Program-made: the position numbers and the translations under genes
In this document: positions 30,624 through 39,786 of the stretch, one piece after another
Layout of the letters: the number at the start of each line of letters is the position of its first letter
Position numbering within the stretch: position 1 is the first letter of the stretch
Origin: Rhodospirillaceae bacterium
Lineage (GTDB): Bacteria; Pseudomonadota; Alphaproteobacteria; Rhodospirillales; Casp-alpha2
Length of the DNA: 64,000 nucleotides
Direction of reading: 5' to 3'
Assembly (NCBI GenBank): GCA_018698795.1
Contig: JABIPG010000030.1
Span: 34,265 to 98,264, forward strand
Notes under the pieces: model-generated
Databases searched by the model: none
What the model was told of the DNA's origin: nothing
Seen by the model: only the letters and a program-made list of their open reading frames with translations

Positions 30624-31877
30624 CTATGGCGTGCCAGAATCCATGTCGGCTCCAGTTGCGGCTCCGGCGCTGATCATATTATCGATCTCGTCGGCGCCGT
30701 AGCCGAGTGATGCCAGGACCGCGCGCGTGTGTTCGCCCAAATGCGGCGCGTTGGCTGCGGCTAGTGGCGGTATGGCGGATCTTATCGGGTGGCGGGTGCC
30801 TCTAAGGTGACCCTCCGTTGGGTGTTCGTATTCCTCGAACAGGCCGCTGGCTTGGAGCTGTGGATCGGAGAACAAGTCCTCCAGCGAGTTGACGGGGCTC
30901 ACCGGTATATCGATACGGCGCAGTTCCGTTACCCACTCGTCCGTGGTGCGGCTAGGGGCGGCCTCGGCGATGACGCCGTAAAGCTCGTCGATGCGGATGC
31001 TGCGTTGTGTGGCGTCGTTGACCCAATCTTCACGCGCCAGGTCGTCTTTGCCGATCAGCGCCAGAAAGCGCTGCCATTGCGCCGTGGTATAGGGGAGGGC
31101 GGCGATGTATGAATCTTTCGTCCGGTAGGTCTGGCGGTTGGCGGAAAGCACGCGGGTGTAGCCGGCGGATGCCATGGGCGGCTCAAAACACCTGCCGAAC
31201 ATATGCTCAATCATCATGAAGTGTGTTAGGCATTCGAACATCGGCACTTCCACGTATTGCCCCTGGCCCGTGGTCTTTTGGGTCATGATCGCCGCCAGTA
31301 ATGCCTGCGTCAGATACAGCGCGCTGATTTTATCGGCCATGACACTGCGCACCAGTTGCGGCGTGCCATCGGCGAGCGTGGTGATGGAAGCGAGACCCGT
31401 GGCCGCTTGGATAATGTCGTCATAGGCAGGAAGATCGGCATTTGGGCCTTGGCTGTCGTAGCCGCAGGCAAAGCAATAGAGGAGGTTCGGTTTGATGGCT
31501 TTCAAGCTGTCGTAGTCGATCCCCAATTTCGCCGCCGCTTGGCTGCGCATGGAGTGCACAAAGACATCACCAGTTTCCACCAAACGGTTCAACGCCTGCC
31601 GCCCGGCTTCTGTTTTCAAGTTCAGGGCCACGCTTTGCTTGGCGCGGTTGGAATTCATGAACACGGCCCCCATGCCGGGCGAGCGCATAGGTTGGACATA
31701 GCGCATAACGTCACCGTCCGGCGCCTCGACCTTGATCACCTCAGCGCCCATGTTGGCGAGAAATTGCGTGGCAATGGGGCCGAACAGGATGGACGTCAAG
31801 TCGATGATCCGAACACCTTCAAGTGGCCCCGGCGTGGTTTCTGTCTCGCCTTGAGGTTCGTTCGATTGTGGATCCAT
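30624..31877 (-). CDS. CaiB/BaiF CoA-transferase family protein
   Basis: GPLEGVRIIDLTSILFGPIATQFLANMGAEVIKVEAPDGD; start at MDPQSNEPQ. Confidence 0.92.
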   Translation of the reverse strand: MDPQSNEPQGETETTPGPLEGVRIIDLTSILFGPIATQFLANMGAEVIKVEAPDGDVMRYVQPMRSPGMGAVFMNSNRAKQSVALNLKTEAGRQALNRLVETGDVFVHSMRSQAAAKLGIDYDSLKAIKPNLLYCFACGYDSQGPNADLPAYDDIIQAATGLASITTLADGTPQLVRSVMADKISALYLTQALLAAIMTQKTTGQGQYVEVPMFECLTHFMMIEHMFGRCFEPPMASAGYTRVLSANRQTYRTKDSYIAALPYTTAQWQRFLALIGKDDLAREDWVNDATQRSIRIDELYGVIAEAAPSRTTDEWVTELRRIDIPVSPVNSLEDLFSDPQLQASGLFEEYEHPTEGHLRGTRHPIRSAIPPLAAANAPHLGEHTRAVLASLGYGADEIDNMISAGAATGADMDSGTP

Positions 31878-31946
31878 AAGATAGCCCCCGAATTTGATTC
31901 CGAGATTCAATTTGCACTGTTGAAGCATCCGTGCAATATTTTTTAT

Positions 31947-31982
31947 GAAATCTAGTTTCACTGTGCGAAATCTGGATTTCGT
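31947..31982. promoter_or_regulatory. Tandem palindromic candidate IclR operator
   Basis: TGAAATCTAGTTTCA (31947-31961) and CGAAATCTGGATTTCG (31967-31982), GAAATCT repeated at 20-bp spacing in divergent promoter. Confidence 0.6.
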
Positions 31983-32040
31983 GGGAGGAACGATCTCGTG
32001 GCGTGATCGGCTTTGGCCGGCGGGGCCCGAGGGGGGTGGT

Positions 32041-32865
32041 ATGAGCAGTTATGCACCTGTTACGGCGCTGGTTCGCGGTCTTGATGTGCTGCATGCGCTG
32101 AATACATTGGGCGGTGATGGCGGCGTTGGCGCTATCCATGAAATGACCGGAATTCCGAAGCCGACCGTGGTGCGGATTCTGGAAACACTTATTTATGCCG
32201 GGTTTGTTTCGCGCATTAGCGCCACTAAAAGCTACGGCCTGACGGCGAAGTGCATGGCGCTATCCAATGGTTTCGATACCTACGACTATCTGCTGCGTCA
32301 AGCGGCTCCGATTCTGGATGTTTTGCGTGGACGCCTTGTGTGGCCATCGGATTTGGCGGTGTTTGATAGCAACGCCATGGTAATTATCGAAACGAGCCGC
32401 CGCATCGGCACGTTGTCGTTCAACCGTACCGTGGGCTCGCGCGTGCCGGTCATGGCGACGGCTATTGGACGCTGCTTTCTGGCTTTTGCCGATAGCGACA
32501 CGCGGCGGCGGATTTTGGCGGATTTAGCAGTTTCCGATAACCCTTACGATGCCTTGGCGCGAACGCCGGATCAGGCCAATAAGCTGCTCGATACCATACG
32601 CGAGCGCGGCTTTGCCACATCCGACCAAGAATACATGAGTTCCACCCGCGCGATTGCGTTTCCAATCTTTTTCAACGGACAGGTGTTGGCGACCGTAAAT
32701 GTGTTCGTCATTGCCGATGCCATGGGATTGGATCAATTGATAGATCGGTATTCGCCGATCTTGCGTGGCGCGGTGGACGAGATCGAAAACGCACTGGCTG
32801 GTGCGAAAAGCGGGATAACCGTTCCAACAGCCGACGGAGGGGCTGCAATGGGAATCAGTCATTGA
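32041..32865 (+). CDS. IclR family transcriptional regulator
   Basis: ALVRGLDVLHALN, IHEMTGIPKPTVVRILETLIYAGFV HTH, C-terminal IclR effector domain. Confidence 0.92.
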   Translation: MSSYAPVTALVRGLDVLHALNTLGGDGGVGAIHEMTGIPKPTVVRILETLIYAGFVSRISATKSYGLTAKCMALSNGFDTYDYLLRQAAPILDVLRGRLVWPSDLAVFDSNAMVIIETSRRIGTLSFNRTVGSRVPVMATAIGRCFLAFADSDTRRRILADLAVSDNPYDALARTPDQANKLLDTIRERGFATSDQEYMSSTRAIAFPIFFNGQVLATVNVFVIADAMGLDQLIDRYSPILRGAVDEIENALAGAKSGITVPTADGGAAMGISH

Positions 32866-32937
32866 CCAATTTATCAAAAAAGGAGAGTGTTAATGAGACG
32901 CAAAGCAAAAATCCAAACTAATCGGGAGGAAAAACGT

Positions 32938-33978
32938 ATGTCTTGGATGGGTAAAGTAATGGTGTCGGCAGTTGCCGGTGCCGCGATTTTGAGCGGTGCG
33001 GCGGTGGTTTCCAGCGCCAGTGCTGCTGACGTTAGTGGCCCCAAAGTGACGTGGAAGTTTAACGTCTGGGGTAAAAGCCGGGCATTCACGAAAGATGTGG
33101 AAGCTTGGGCCAAGCACGTTGACGCAAAGACCGGCGGCAACTTCAAAATCAAGATTTACTACGGTGATCAGTTAGGCGGCAAAAAGCAGAACTTGGACAA
33201 CATCAAAGCCGGTGTGTTTCAGGCATCAAAAGTTTGCTGGGCCTATCATGCTGGCAAAAACGAGGCGATGACGGTGCTGAATATGCCGTTCCTGCCGGTG
33301 GCTGATTTCGATGCACAACGCAAAGTCTCCGAAGCCATTCACAAACACCCGATTGCTGCTGGTGAGATCAAGAAAAAATGGGGCATCATGGCGTTTTCCA
33401 GCTCCAACTTGCCACAGTATGAGTTCATGGGCCGAGGCGATGCTCCGATGAAACTCGGTGACTTTAAAGGCATGACCGTTCGTGCTTTGGGCGGTATTGC
33501 CGATGCCATGCGCCGCTTGGGTTCGTCGATCTCGACCATGACGGCTACTGAGGTTTATCAAGCTCTGGACCGTGGCGCGGCGGATGCGGTTTCGTTCCCG
33601 TCCACTTACGCCCACTCTGCCTACAAGATTGATGAAGTGGCAGAATGGTTCACGTCTAACCTGGCGCCGGGTTCCAACGATTGCCCGAACGTTATGAGCA
33701 TTGCTGCGTGGAACAAGCTTCCGCCGCAGTATCAGAAGCTGATGATGGAAGCCAAAGAACTCGGCTACGAGGCTCTGAGAAACGCCTACTCCTCGAAGGA
33801 TAAAGAAAATCTGCCGAAGTGGCGTAAGCACCTCACAGAAGTTAAGTACACCGATGCCGAATTGGCGAAATTCCGCAAGGTTGGCGGACAGCCCGTGTAT
33901 GATGCATGGGTTGCGAAGTACAAGGACAAGTTCGATTCGAAAGCTGTATTGGACGCCGTTTTCGCCGCTGCGAAATAA
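32938..33978 (+). CDS. TRAP transporter substrate-binding protein, DctP family
   Basis: Signal peptide; GGNFKIKIYYGDQLGGKKQNLDNIKAGVFQ; EVYQALDRGAADAVSFP. Confidence 0.92.
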   Translation: MSWMGKVMVSAVAGAAILSGAAVVSSASAADVSGPKVTWKFNVWGKSRAFTKDVEAWAKHVDAKTGGNFKIKIYYGDQLGGKKQNLDNIKAGVFQASKVCWAYHAGKNEAMTVLNMPFLPVADFDAQRKVSEAIHKHPIAAGEIKKKWGIMAFSSSNLPQYEFMGRGDAPMKLGDFKGMTVRALGGIADAMRRLGSSISTMTATEVYQALDRGAADAVSFPSTYAHSAYKIDEVAEWFTSNLAPGSNDCPNVMSIAAWNKLPPQYQKLMMEAKELGYEALRNAYSSKDKENLPKWRKHLTEVKYTDAELAKFRKVGGQPVYDAWVAKYKDKFDSKAVLDAVFAAAK

Positions 33979-34019
33979 GGCCGACGATACTTGTTTTAAA
34001 ATCGACAATCTAAGAAAAC

Positions 34020-34048
34020 CCGTGCCGAAGCTATATGCTTCGGCACGG
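34020..34048 (+). other. Strong intercistronic hairpin between dctP-like and dctQ-like genes
   Basis: CCGTGCCGAAGC-TATAT-GCTTCGGCACGG, 12-bp perfect stem, 5-nt loop, no following T-run. Confidence 0.75.
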
Positions 34049-34065
34049 TGTCTTAGGGGGAGTCC

Positions 34066-34710
34066 ATGGTAGGAAATACAGCAGAAAACGCCAATGTCGA
34101 CGACAGCTTGCTATCCAAGCTTGATCAGGGATTGTCGAAAATTGAGGATTTTCTAACTTACGCGTCGGCGTTCGTTATCCTCGGTTTGATGTTATTTGGT
34201 ACAATGAACGCCTTAGGGCGTAAATTTTTCAGTACACCGGTGTGGGGCTACACGGATTTGGTGACCTTGTTCATGGTCGCTTTTTCGTTTTTGGCCGTTG
34301 CCGGCATGCAACGGGTCGGCGGGCACATCCGAATGGAACTGTTTGTCCGCAAAATGAGTGGCCGGATGTTGTGGGTGGCGGAGTTCGTCGGCGTGATCTT
34401 GGCACTCTTTATTATGTGCGTGTTGCTCTACTACAGCTCGACAGCCTTCATGCGGGCCTGGACACTGGGCGATTCGACCATCGACCGTGAATTGGCAACT
34501 TGGCCTTCCAAAATGTGGGTGCCGATCGCCTTCGCCGTGTTGATTGCGCGCCTGATTTTGCAGAGCTGGGGGTATCTCCGTCTGATCATCAATCCTAACG
34601 TGCCGCCAATCGCCGTACCGATGATGCACACCGAGCAAGAGCTCGCGATCAAGGAAATCGAAGACACATTCGGTGATGACGACACCGAAACGCACGAGCT
34701 GAAGGCCTAG
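34066..34710 (+). CDS. TRAP transporter small permease, DctQ family
   Basis: Four TM segments, DLVTLFMVAFSFLAVAGMQRVGGHIRMELFV; between DctP and DctM. Confidence 0.9.
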   Translation: MVGNTAENANVDDSLLSKLDQGLSKIEDFLTYASAFVILGLMLFGTMNALGRKFFSTPVWGYTDLVTLFMVAFSFLAVAGMQRVGGHIRMELFVRKMSGRMLWVAEFVGVILALFIMCVLLYYSSTAFMRAWTLGDSTIDRELATWPSKMWVPIAFAVLIARLILQSWGYLRLIINPNVPPIAVPMMHTEQELAIKEIEDTFGDDDTETHELKA

Positions 34711-34719
34711 GGGGAAGCA

Positions 34720-36027
34720 ATGGACGATTTTCAAATTGGCCTTATCGGCTCCGGCTTATTGATCTGCTTGGTGCTGATCGGCGTGCGCGTGGTTTTTGCC
34801 TGTGCGTTGGTCGGCCTTGTGGGTTTGGTTACCATTGTCGGCTGGACGGGGGGCGCTGGTAACGCCGGCATGATCCCTTACGCCAAGGGCACGATCTACG
34901 CTCTTTCGGTGCTGCCGATGTTCATCTTGATCGGGTTTCTTGCCTATCACGCGGGCATGACCGAAAAGCTGTTCGATGCGGCCCGCAAATGGTTTGGTTG
35001 GGTGCCGGGCGGTTTGGCGGTTGCCACCGTGTTCGCCACGGCCGGCTTCGCGGCTGTGTCCGGGGCGTCAACGGCAACGGCGGCTGTGTTCGCACGCGTC
35101 GCCATCCCCGAGATGCTCAGGTACAACTACAAACCCAGTCTGGCGGCCGGTGTGGTCGCGGCGGGTGGTACGTTGGCATCATTGATCCCGCCAAGTGCGA
35201 TTTTGGTGATTTACGCCATCATCGTGGAAGAATCCATCGGCCGGTTGCTGGTTGCTGGCTTCATCCCAGGTATCGTCTCGGCGATCATTTACGCCTTGCT
35301 GATCATCTTCATGGCGATCCGCAACCCCGAATTGGGCCCGCCGGTAAGGGGCTTCACCTGGAGTGATCGGATCAAATCGGTACCCGGAACTTTCCCGGTG
35401 CTGTTCGTGATCTTTGTCATCTTCTTCTCCATGTACACGGGCACGACGACACCCACCGAAGCCGGCGCTGTCGGTTCCTTTGTGGTGTTTGTCATGGCGC
35501 TCTGGGGTGGCATGAGATGGAACACGCTGAAAGGTGCGTTGCTCGAAACCGCGCGCCTGACGGTGATGATCTTCTCGCTGGTTTGGGGCGTATTGATTTT
35601 CGTGCGCTTCATGGGCTTTGCCGAATTGCCGGCGGTCTTTGCAGAGTGGGTGGTATCTTTGCCGCTAGAGCCAGTGGTGACGATGATCTGCATCCTGCTG
35701 TTCTATGTCATCCTCGGCATGTTCATGGATGCCATCGGCATGCTGCTGCTGACCCTGCCGGTCGTTTACCCGGCGGTCATCGCGCTCGGCTACGATCCAA
35801 TCTGGTTCGGTATCGTTGTCGTCAAGATGTGCGAGGTGTGTCTTATCACGCCACCCATTGGGCTTAACTGTTATGTGGTTGCCGGGGTTAGACCGGATAT
35901 ACCATTGCAGGAAGTGTTCAAAGGTATCGGACCATTCTTTATCGCTGACGTGATTACGCTGGGTGTGTTCCTGGCGTGGCCGGAAGTGATCACCTGGCTG
36001 CCGGACCTGATGATTAAAAAGTTCTGA
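34720..36027 (+). CDS. TRAP transporter large permease, DctM family
   Basis: FAAVSGASTATAAVFARVAIPEM, LASLIPPSAILVIYAI, ITPPIGLNCYVVAGV. Confidence 0.95.
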   Translation: MDDFQIGLIGSGLLICLVLIGVRVVFACALVGLVGLVTIVGWTGGAGNAGMIPYAKGTIYALSVLPMFILIGFLAYHAGMTEKLFDAARKWFGWVPGGLAVATVFATAGFAAVSGASTATAAVFARVAIPEMLRYNYKPSLAAGVVAAGGTLASLIPPSAILVIYAIIVEESIGRLLVAGFIPGIVSAIIYALLIIFMAIRNPELGPPVRGFTWSDRIKSVPGTFPVLFVIFVIFFSMYTGTTTPTEAGAVGSFVVFVMALWGGMRWNTLKGALLETARLTVMIFSLVWGVLIFVRFMGFAELPAVFAEWVVSLPLEPVVTMICILLFYVILGMFMDAIGMLLLTLPVVYPAVIALGYDPIWFGIVVVKMCEVCLITPPIGLNCYVVAGVRPDIPLQEVFKGIGPFFIADVITLGVFLAWPEVITWLPDLMIKKF

Positions 36028-36053
36028 TCATCAGCGTCACGAGCTGAGACAAC

Positions 36054-36089
36054 AAAAAGGGCCATGAAATCAATTCATGGCCCTTTTTT
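36054..36089 (+). terminator. Intrinsic terminator of TRAP operon
   Basis: AAAAAGGGCCATGA-AATCAAT-TCATGGCCCTTTTTT. Confidence 0.92.
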
Positions 36090-36111
36090 CGTGAAGATTG
36101 ATGGTTCGAAA

Positions 36112-36603
36112 TCAAGTGTCGGCGGGGCGTTTTCGGAGCAAGCATTTCTGGGTCCCCTCGAATACTTTCTCACCCTTCTGATTGTGAATTGTCGACAACA
36201 GCGTTACCACGCCGGTGGAGTTCTGCTCGGTCAATTCGGAAATCTCGAGCATGGGATAAACGGTGTCGCCCGAATACACCGGGCCCAGCATTTTTCCGGT
36301 CATCTCCAGCATGGCCACCAGCGACGCATCGACCGCGTGCGGAAACAGCCCCGCACCCGGCGCACACTGGATCATCACTTGCATGGCGTGAGCAAGAAGC
36401 CCCGGGTGCCCGTGCGCCTTGCAATATTCGACGTCGTAATGGATCGGGTGGTTGTCGCCCGATGCCAGTTGGAAAGCCGCGAATAGGGCATCCGTCATGG
36501 TGCGTGACGGGATGGGAAACTTTTGACCCAGTGATAAGTCGTCGAAGAAAGCGGGTTCACAAAGCCGGTAGTCGTCGAAATTTATTGGGGAACTGTCGCT
36601 CAT
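36112..36603 (-). CDS. MaoC-like hydratase/dehydratase
   Basis: FFDDLSLGQKFPIPSRTMTDALFAAFQLASGDNHPIHYD hot-dog hydratase motif. Confidence 0.88.
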   Translation of the reverse strand: MSDSSPINFDDYRLCEPAFFDDLSLGQKFPIPSRTMTDALFAAFQLASGDNHPIHYDVEYCKAHGHPGLLAHAMQVMIQCAPGAGLFPHAVDASLVAMLEMTGKMLGPVYSGDTVYPMLEISELTEQNSTGVVTLLSTIHNQKGEKVFEGTQKCLLRKRPADT

Positions 36604-36683
36604 TGATAATGTCCCTGGTCTGGTTGAGATGACGCATCCTATATGCCACGCTGGTCTAAATAAATAACCGTGGGGACAGAGGT

Positions 36684-37862
36684 ATGAATTCGCCGTTGCT
36701 GCTGACTGGTATCAAGGTTGTGGAGATGGGGCAGGCCATCGCCGGGCCGTTCGTGGGCACCGTTTTCGCCGACCTGGGCGCAGACGTGATCAAGATCGAG
36801 GCGCCGGGTGGAGATTCGGCACGCACCTGGGGCCCACCAAACGTCGACGGGTCGGCCAGCGTGTTTCACTACATCAATCGCAACAAAACCTCGATCACTT
36901 TGGATGTGCGCGATCCGAATGACCGCCGACTGTTCGACAAACTGATTGAGGAAGCCGATGTATTCGTACACAACCTACGCCCCGGCGTAGCGCCGAAACT
37001 TGGGATCGACGCCGAGACGCTCAGAGCCCTGAACCCGCGCCTTATTCATGGTGATGTCGCCGCCTTCGGCCATGTCGGGCCACTGAAGGACCGTCCGGGC
37101 TATGAGCTTGCCTTGCAGGCTTATGGAGGCGTCTTGTCAGTGACCGGGACGCCTGAGGCCGGTCCCATGCGCGCCGGCCCTTCGATCATGGATTTCGGCA
37201 CGGCCATGTGGATGACCATCGCGGTCTTGGCGGCTTTGATGCGCCGTCAGGCGACGGGAGAGGGATGTGCATTGCAAGGGTCGTTGCTGGAAACGGCGAT
37301 GAGTTGGATGGGCATTCATCTTTCTAATTTCGTCGTTGATGGAAAATTACCGATACCGTTCGGCGCCGGTCATCAATTGGTTTCGCCCTATGGCGCTTTT
37401 GAGGCCTCCGACGGGCCAATCATCATCGCCACGGGTAACGATGGATTGTTCGTAAAACTAGCGGCGGCGCTTGGCCATCCGGAATGGCCGCAAGACCCTC
37501 GATTTGAGACCAATTCCAAACGCACCGAAAACCGGGCCGCGATCGATGCCTTAATCAGTGAGATCGTTGCTACCCGTGATAAGGCGCACTGGATTGAGCT
37601 GTTGGGGAACCAACAGGTGCCTTGCGTTCCAATTCAGAATTCAGCGGATCTGATGGCCGACGAGCAAGTTGCGGCGATTGGCATCATGCAGCCTGAGCCG
37701 GGTAGTGATGTCCCTTATGTGGGGATGCCGTTCAGTGTGGACGGTGTGCGACCACCCATCAAAAAGGCGCCATCGACGCTTGATGAAGCGGCAAGGGTAA
37801 AGGATGAAGTCGAGCAAGCTATTGCTGCAGGTGAAAGCCCGTTCGAGCGTCTATTCCGATAA
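36684..37862 (+). CDS. CaiB/BaiF CoA-transferase family protein (second copy)
   Basis: LTGIKVVEMGQAIAGPFVGTVFADLGADVIKIEAPGGDSAR. Confidence 0.93.
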   Translation: MNSPLLLTGIKVVEMGQAIAGPFVGTVFADLGADVIKIEAPGGDSARTWGPPNVDGSASVFHYINRNKTSITLDVRDPNDRRLFDKLIEEADVFVHNLRPGVAPKLGIDAETLRALNPRLIHGDVAAFGHVGPLKDRPGYELALQAYGGVLSVTGTPEAGPMRAGPSIMDFGTAMWMTIAVLAALMRRQATGEGCALQGSLLETAMSWMGIHLSNFVVDGKLPIPFGAGHQLVSPYGAFEASDGPIIIATGNDGLFVKLAAALGHPEWPQDPRFETNSKRTENRAAIDALISEIVATRDKAHWIELLGNQQVPCVPIQNSADLMADEQVAAIGIMQPEPGSDVPYVGMPFSVDGVRPPIKKAPSTLDEAARVKDEVEQAIAAGESPFERLFR

Positions 37863-38441
37863 TTTGAGAACCGTGTCGCAGTTTCCGATCCAACTTCTCA
37901 CGTGGGGAAAGCCGGAGAGATCGAACCCGCCTTCCTCGGCGACGCGGGTGTAGGCGACGAGTGCAATATCGGCGGCGCTTAACTCCGAGCCCACCAAGAA
38001 CGGTTGGTCGGCCAGCGCATTTTCCAGCGTTTCCAGGGCATTAACGCCGCGTGCGACTTTGTCGGGGTCGCGTTCGTCGGCGCGTTTTCCTTGGTATTTC
38101 ATCTGAAACCGGCAGACGGCGACGTAAGGCTCGTGGCTGTATTGCTCCCAAAACATCCATTCCAGCACCTTCGCTCGCAGAAACGGATCGGCGGGAACAA
38201 GATCACTGCCATCGGCCAGATACAGAACGATAGCGTTGGATTGCGCCAAGTGCCGACCGTCGTCGAAGGCCACCACCGGCACTTGGCCGAATGGGTTTTT
38301 GGCTAGGAACACAGGTGTGCGGCTTTCGCTCTGCATGATGTCGATATCGACCCATTCATAGGCCAAGCGCAGATGGTCGCAGGTCCATTTAACCTTCAGG
38401 CAGTTGCCGGAAACGAGATCGCCGTAGATGCGCATGATCAC
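37851..38441 (-). CDS. Glutathione S-transferase
   Basis: SGNCLKVKWTCDHLRLAYEWVDID, NPFGQVPVVAFDDGRHLAQSNAIVLYLAD. Confidence 0.9.
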   Translation of the reverse strand: MIMRIYGDLVSGNCLKVKWTCDHLRLAYEWVDIDIMQSESRTPVFLAKNPFGQVPVVAFDDGRHLAQSNAIVLYLADGSDLVPADPFLRAKVLEWMFWEQYSHEPYVAVCRFQMKYQGKRADERDPDKVARGVNALETLENALADQPFLVGSELSAADIALVAYTRVAEEGGFDLSGFPHVRSWIGNCDTVLKLSE

Positions 38442-38450
38442 CCATGTTGC

Positions 38451-39287
38451 CTAATTGATTTGCGAGGGGTTGATTCCGGTTTCTCGAACAAGGCCAGCAT
38501 AAGGGTTATTCGGGTGCGGAGAGGCATCGGAGACGGTTTCCCGCAAAACGGATGGTGGCGCTTTACGCTTACGCGGATCTGGTTGGAAGTCGATTAACCG
38601 ATCGATACGGCAGCCATGATAGGGTGAGTTTTCGTCGCAATCACGGATCGCCGTACAAATGGAATAGGCGGTTCGAAAGGTTACCAACCTGCCTGCAACA
38701 ACCTCCGCGATAACCTCCGCCTTGATGCCGGTAGCCTTTTCAATCGTCCGTACAGCTACGTGGTTTCGTGCCTCAGCCAAAAGTTCGTCAGATATATCTG
38801 AGTTTCCGACGACTTCCTCAAGTGTGGAAAAGGAACCAGGCTTTATCACCTCGCAAAAACTTTCAAGCGCAAGCCGAAGATGTTGCAAGTAAAAAACAGC
38901 GGCGATAATGCTGCTTTCCAATTTGAAACGGGAGTCTTGGCGCCGCCACATTGTCTGACACAGCGCGGCCGAGATGCCGACAGCCTTATTGAAGGGGATT
39001 GGTTCGCCGTATCGACTACGATCCAATTGTTCGCGTGAAATCCGCTCTTCCGGTAACCCCAAGCTTAGAAGTGCAGGTGACACTTGATGATGAATCTCCT
39101 CTACCGTGAGGGATTCGAAATTATCGAGCACGAGTTTAAGCGAAGGCACGAAAAAACGTCGACGGTTCAGAAAACGCGTTTTCCAATTGGCGCACTTAAT
39201 CCATGAATCCAAGAAGCAATAGCGGTTGATCCGACCTTCATCGGGCCTCGCCTCTCCATCGAACAACTTGAGGTCCGTATTCGGCAC
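38451..39287 (-). CDS. Hypothetical protein with two helix-turn-helix-like segments
   Basis: ISREQLDRSRYGEPIPFNKAVGISAAL and IEKATGIKAEVIAEVVAGRLVTFRTAYSICTAI resemble Cro/C1-type HTHs. Confidence 0.45.
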   Translation of the reverse strand: MPNTDLKLFDGEARPDEGRINRYCFLDSWIKCANWKTRFLNRRRFFVPSLKLVLDNFESLTVEEIHHQVSPALLSLGLPEERISREQLDRSRYGEPIPFNKAVGISAALCQTMWRRQDSRFKLESSIIAAVFYLQHLRLALESFCEVIKPGSFSTLEEVVGNSDISDELLAEARNHVAVRTIEKATGIKAEVIAEVVAGRLVTFRTAYSICTAIRDCDENSPYHGCRIDRLIDFQPDPRKRKAPPSVLRETVSDASPHPNNPYAGLVRETGINPSQIN

Positions 39288-39579
39288 AGGAAACTCCCCC
39301 TAAGAAGCCCACTTAACCAAACATTTAAAGGCCTTTCAAGCCCATTTTAACCCTTTTTCAACCATTTGATGGAGATCGCAGGGACTAAGGAGCCGTAAAA
39401 AACGAGAACCGTGAGAAAATGGAATCAAAAAACCTAAGGCGAGAAATTAGACCAATCAGTGAAATTCATTGCTGTTCGATGTAATAAATCAGCACGACCG
39501 CCGCAGAATGGACTGCCTATGATCTGGCGCTTTATCCGTTGTTGTTTAGGATTTCTCCAACCTCGATGGAGATGAATCA

Positions 39580-39741
39580 ATGAACACTCAAGCCGATCCA
39601 ACAACAGGTAATACCAACAAGCACATTTCGGATGACGAACCCGAGCTCGAAACTTCCTCGCGCATAAAGATCGATATCACCGGCGACAAAAGTGTCATCC
39701 TCGCATACTTATTGATCGCGGCAATATTGTTTGTCCTGTAA
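39580..39741 (+). CDS. 53-aa single-pass membrane mini-protein (not in supplied ORF track)
   Basis: MNTQADPTTGNTNKHISDDEPELETSSRIKIDITGDKSVILAYLLIAAILFVL*; GGAG 9 nt upstream of ATG. Confidence 0.55.
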   Translation: MNTQADPTTGNTNKHISDDEPELETSSRIKIDITGDKSVILAYLLIAAILFVL

Positions 39742-39786
39742 GCGGTAGGGTATATGAAGCGACGGATGCCATGTCGGCACAAATCG

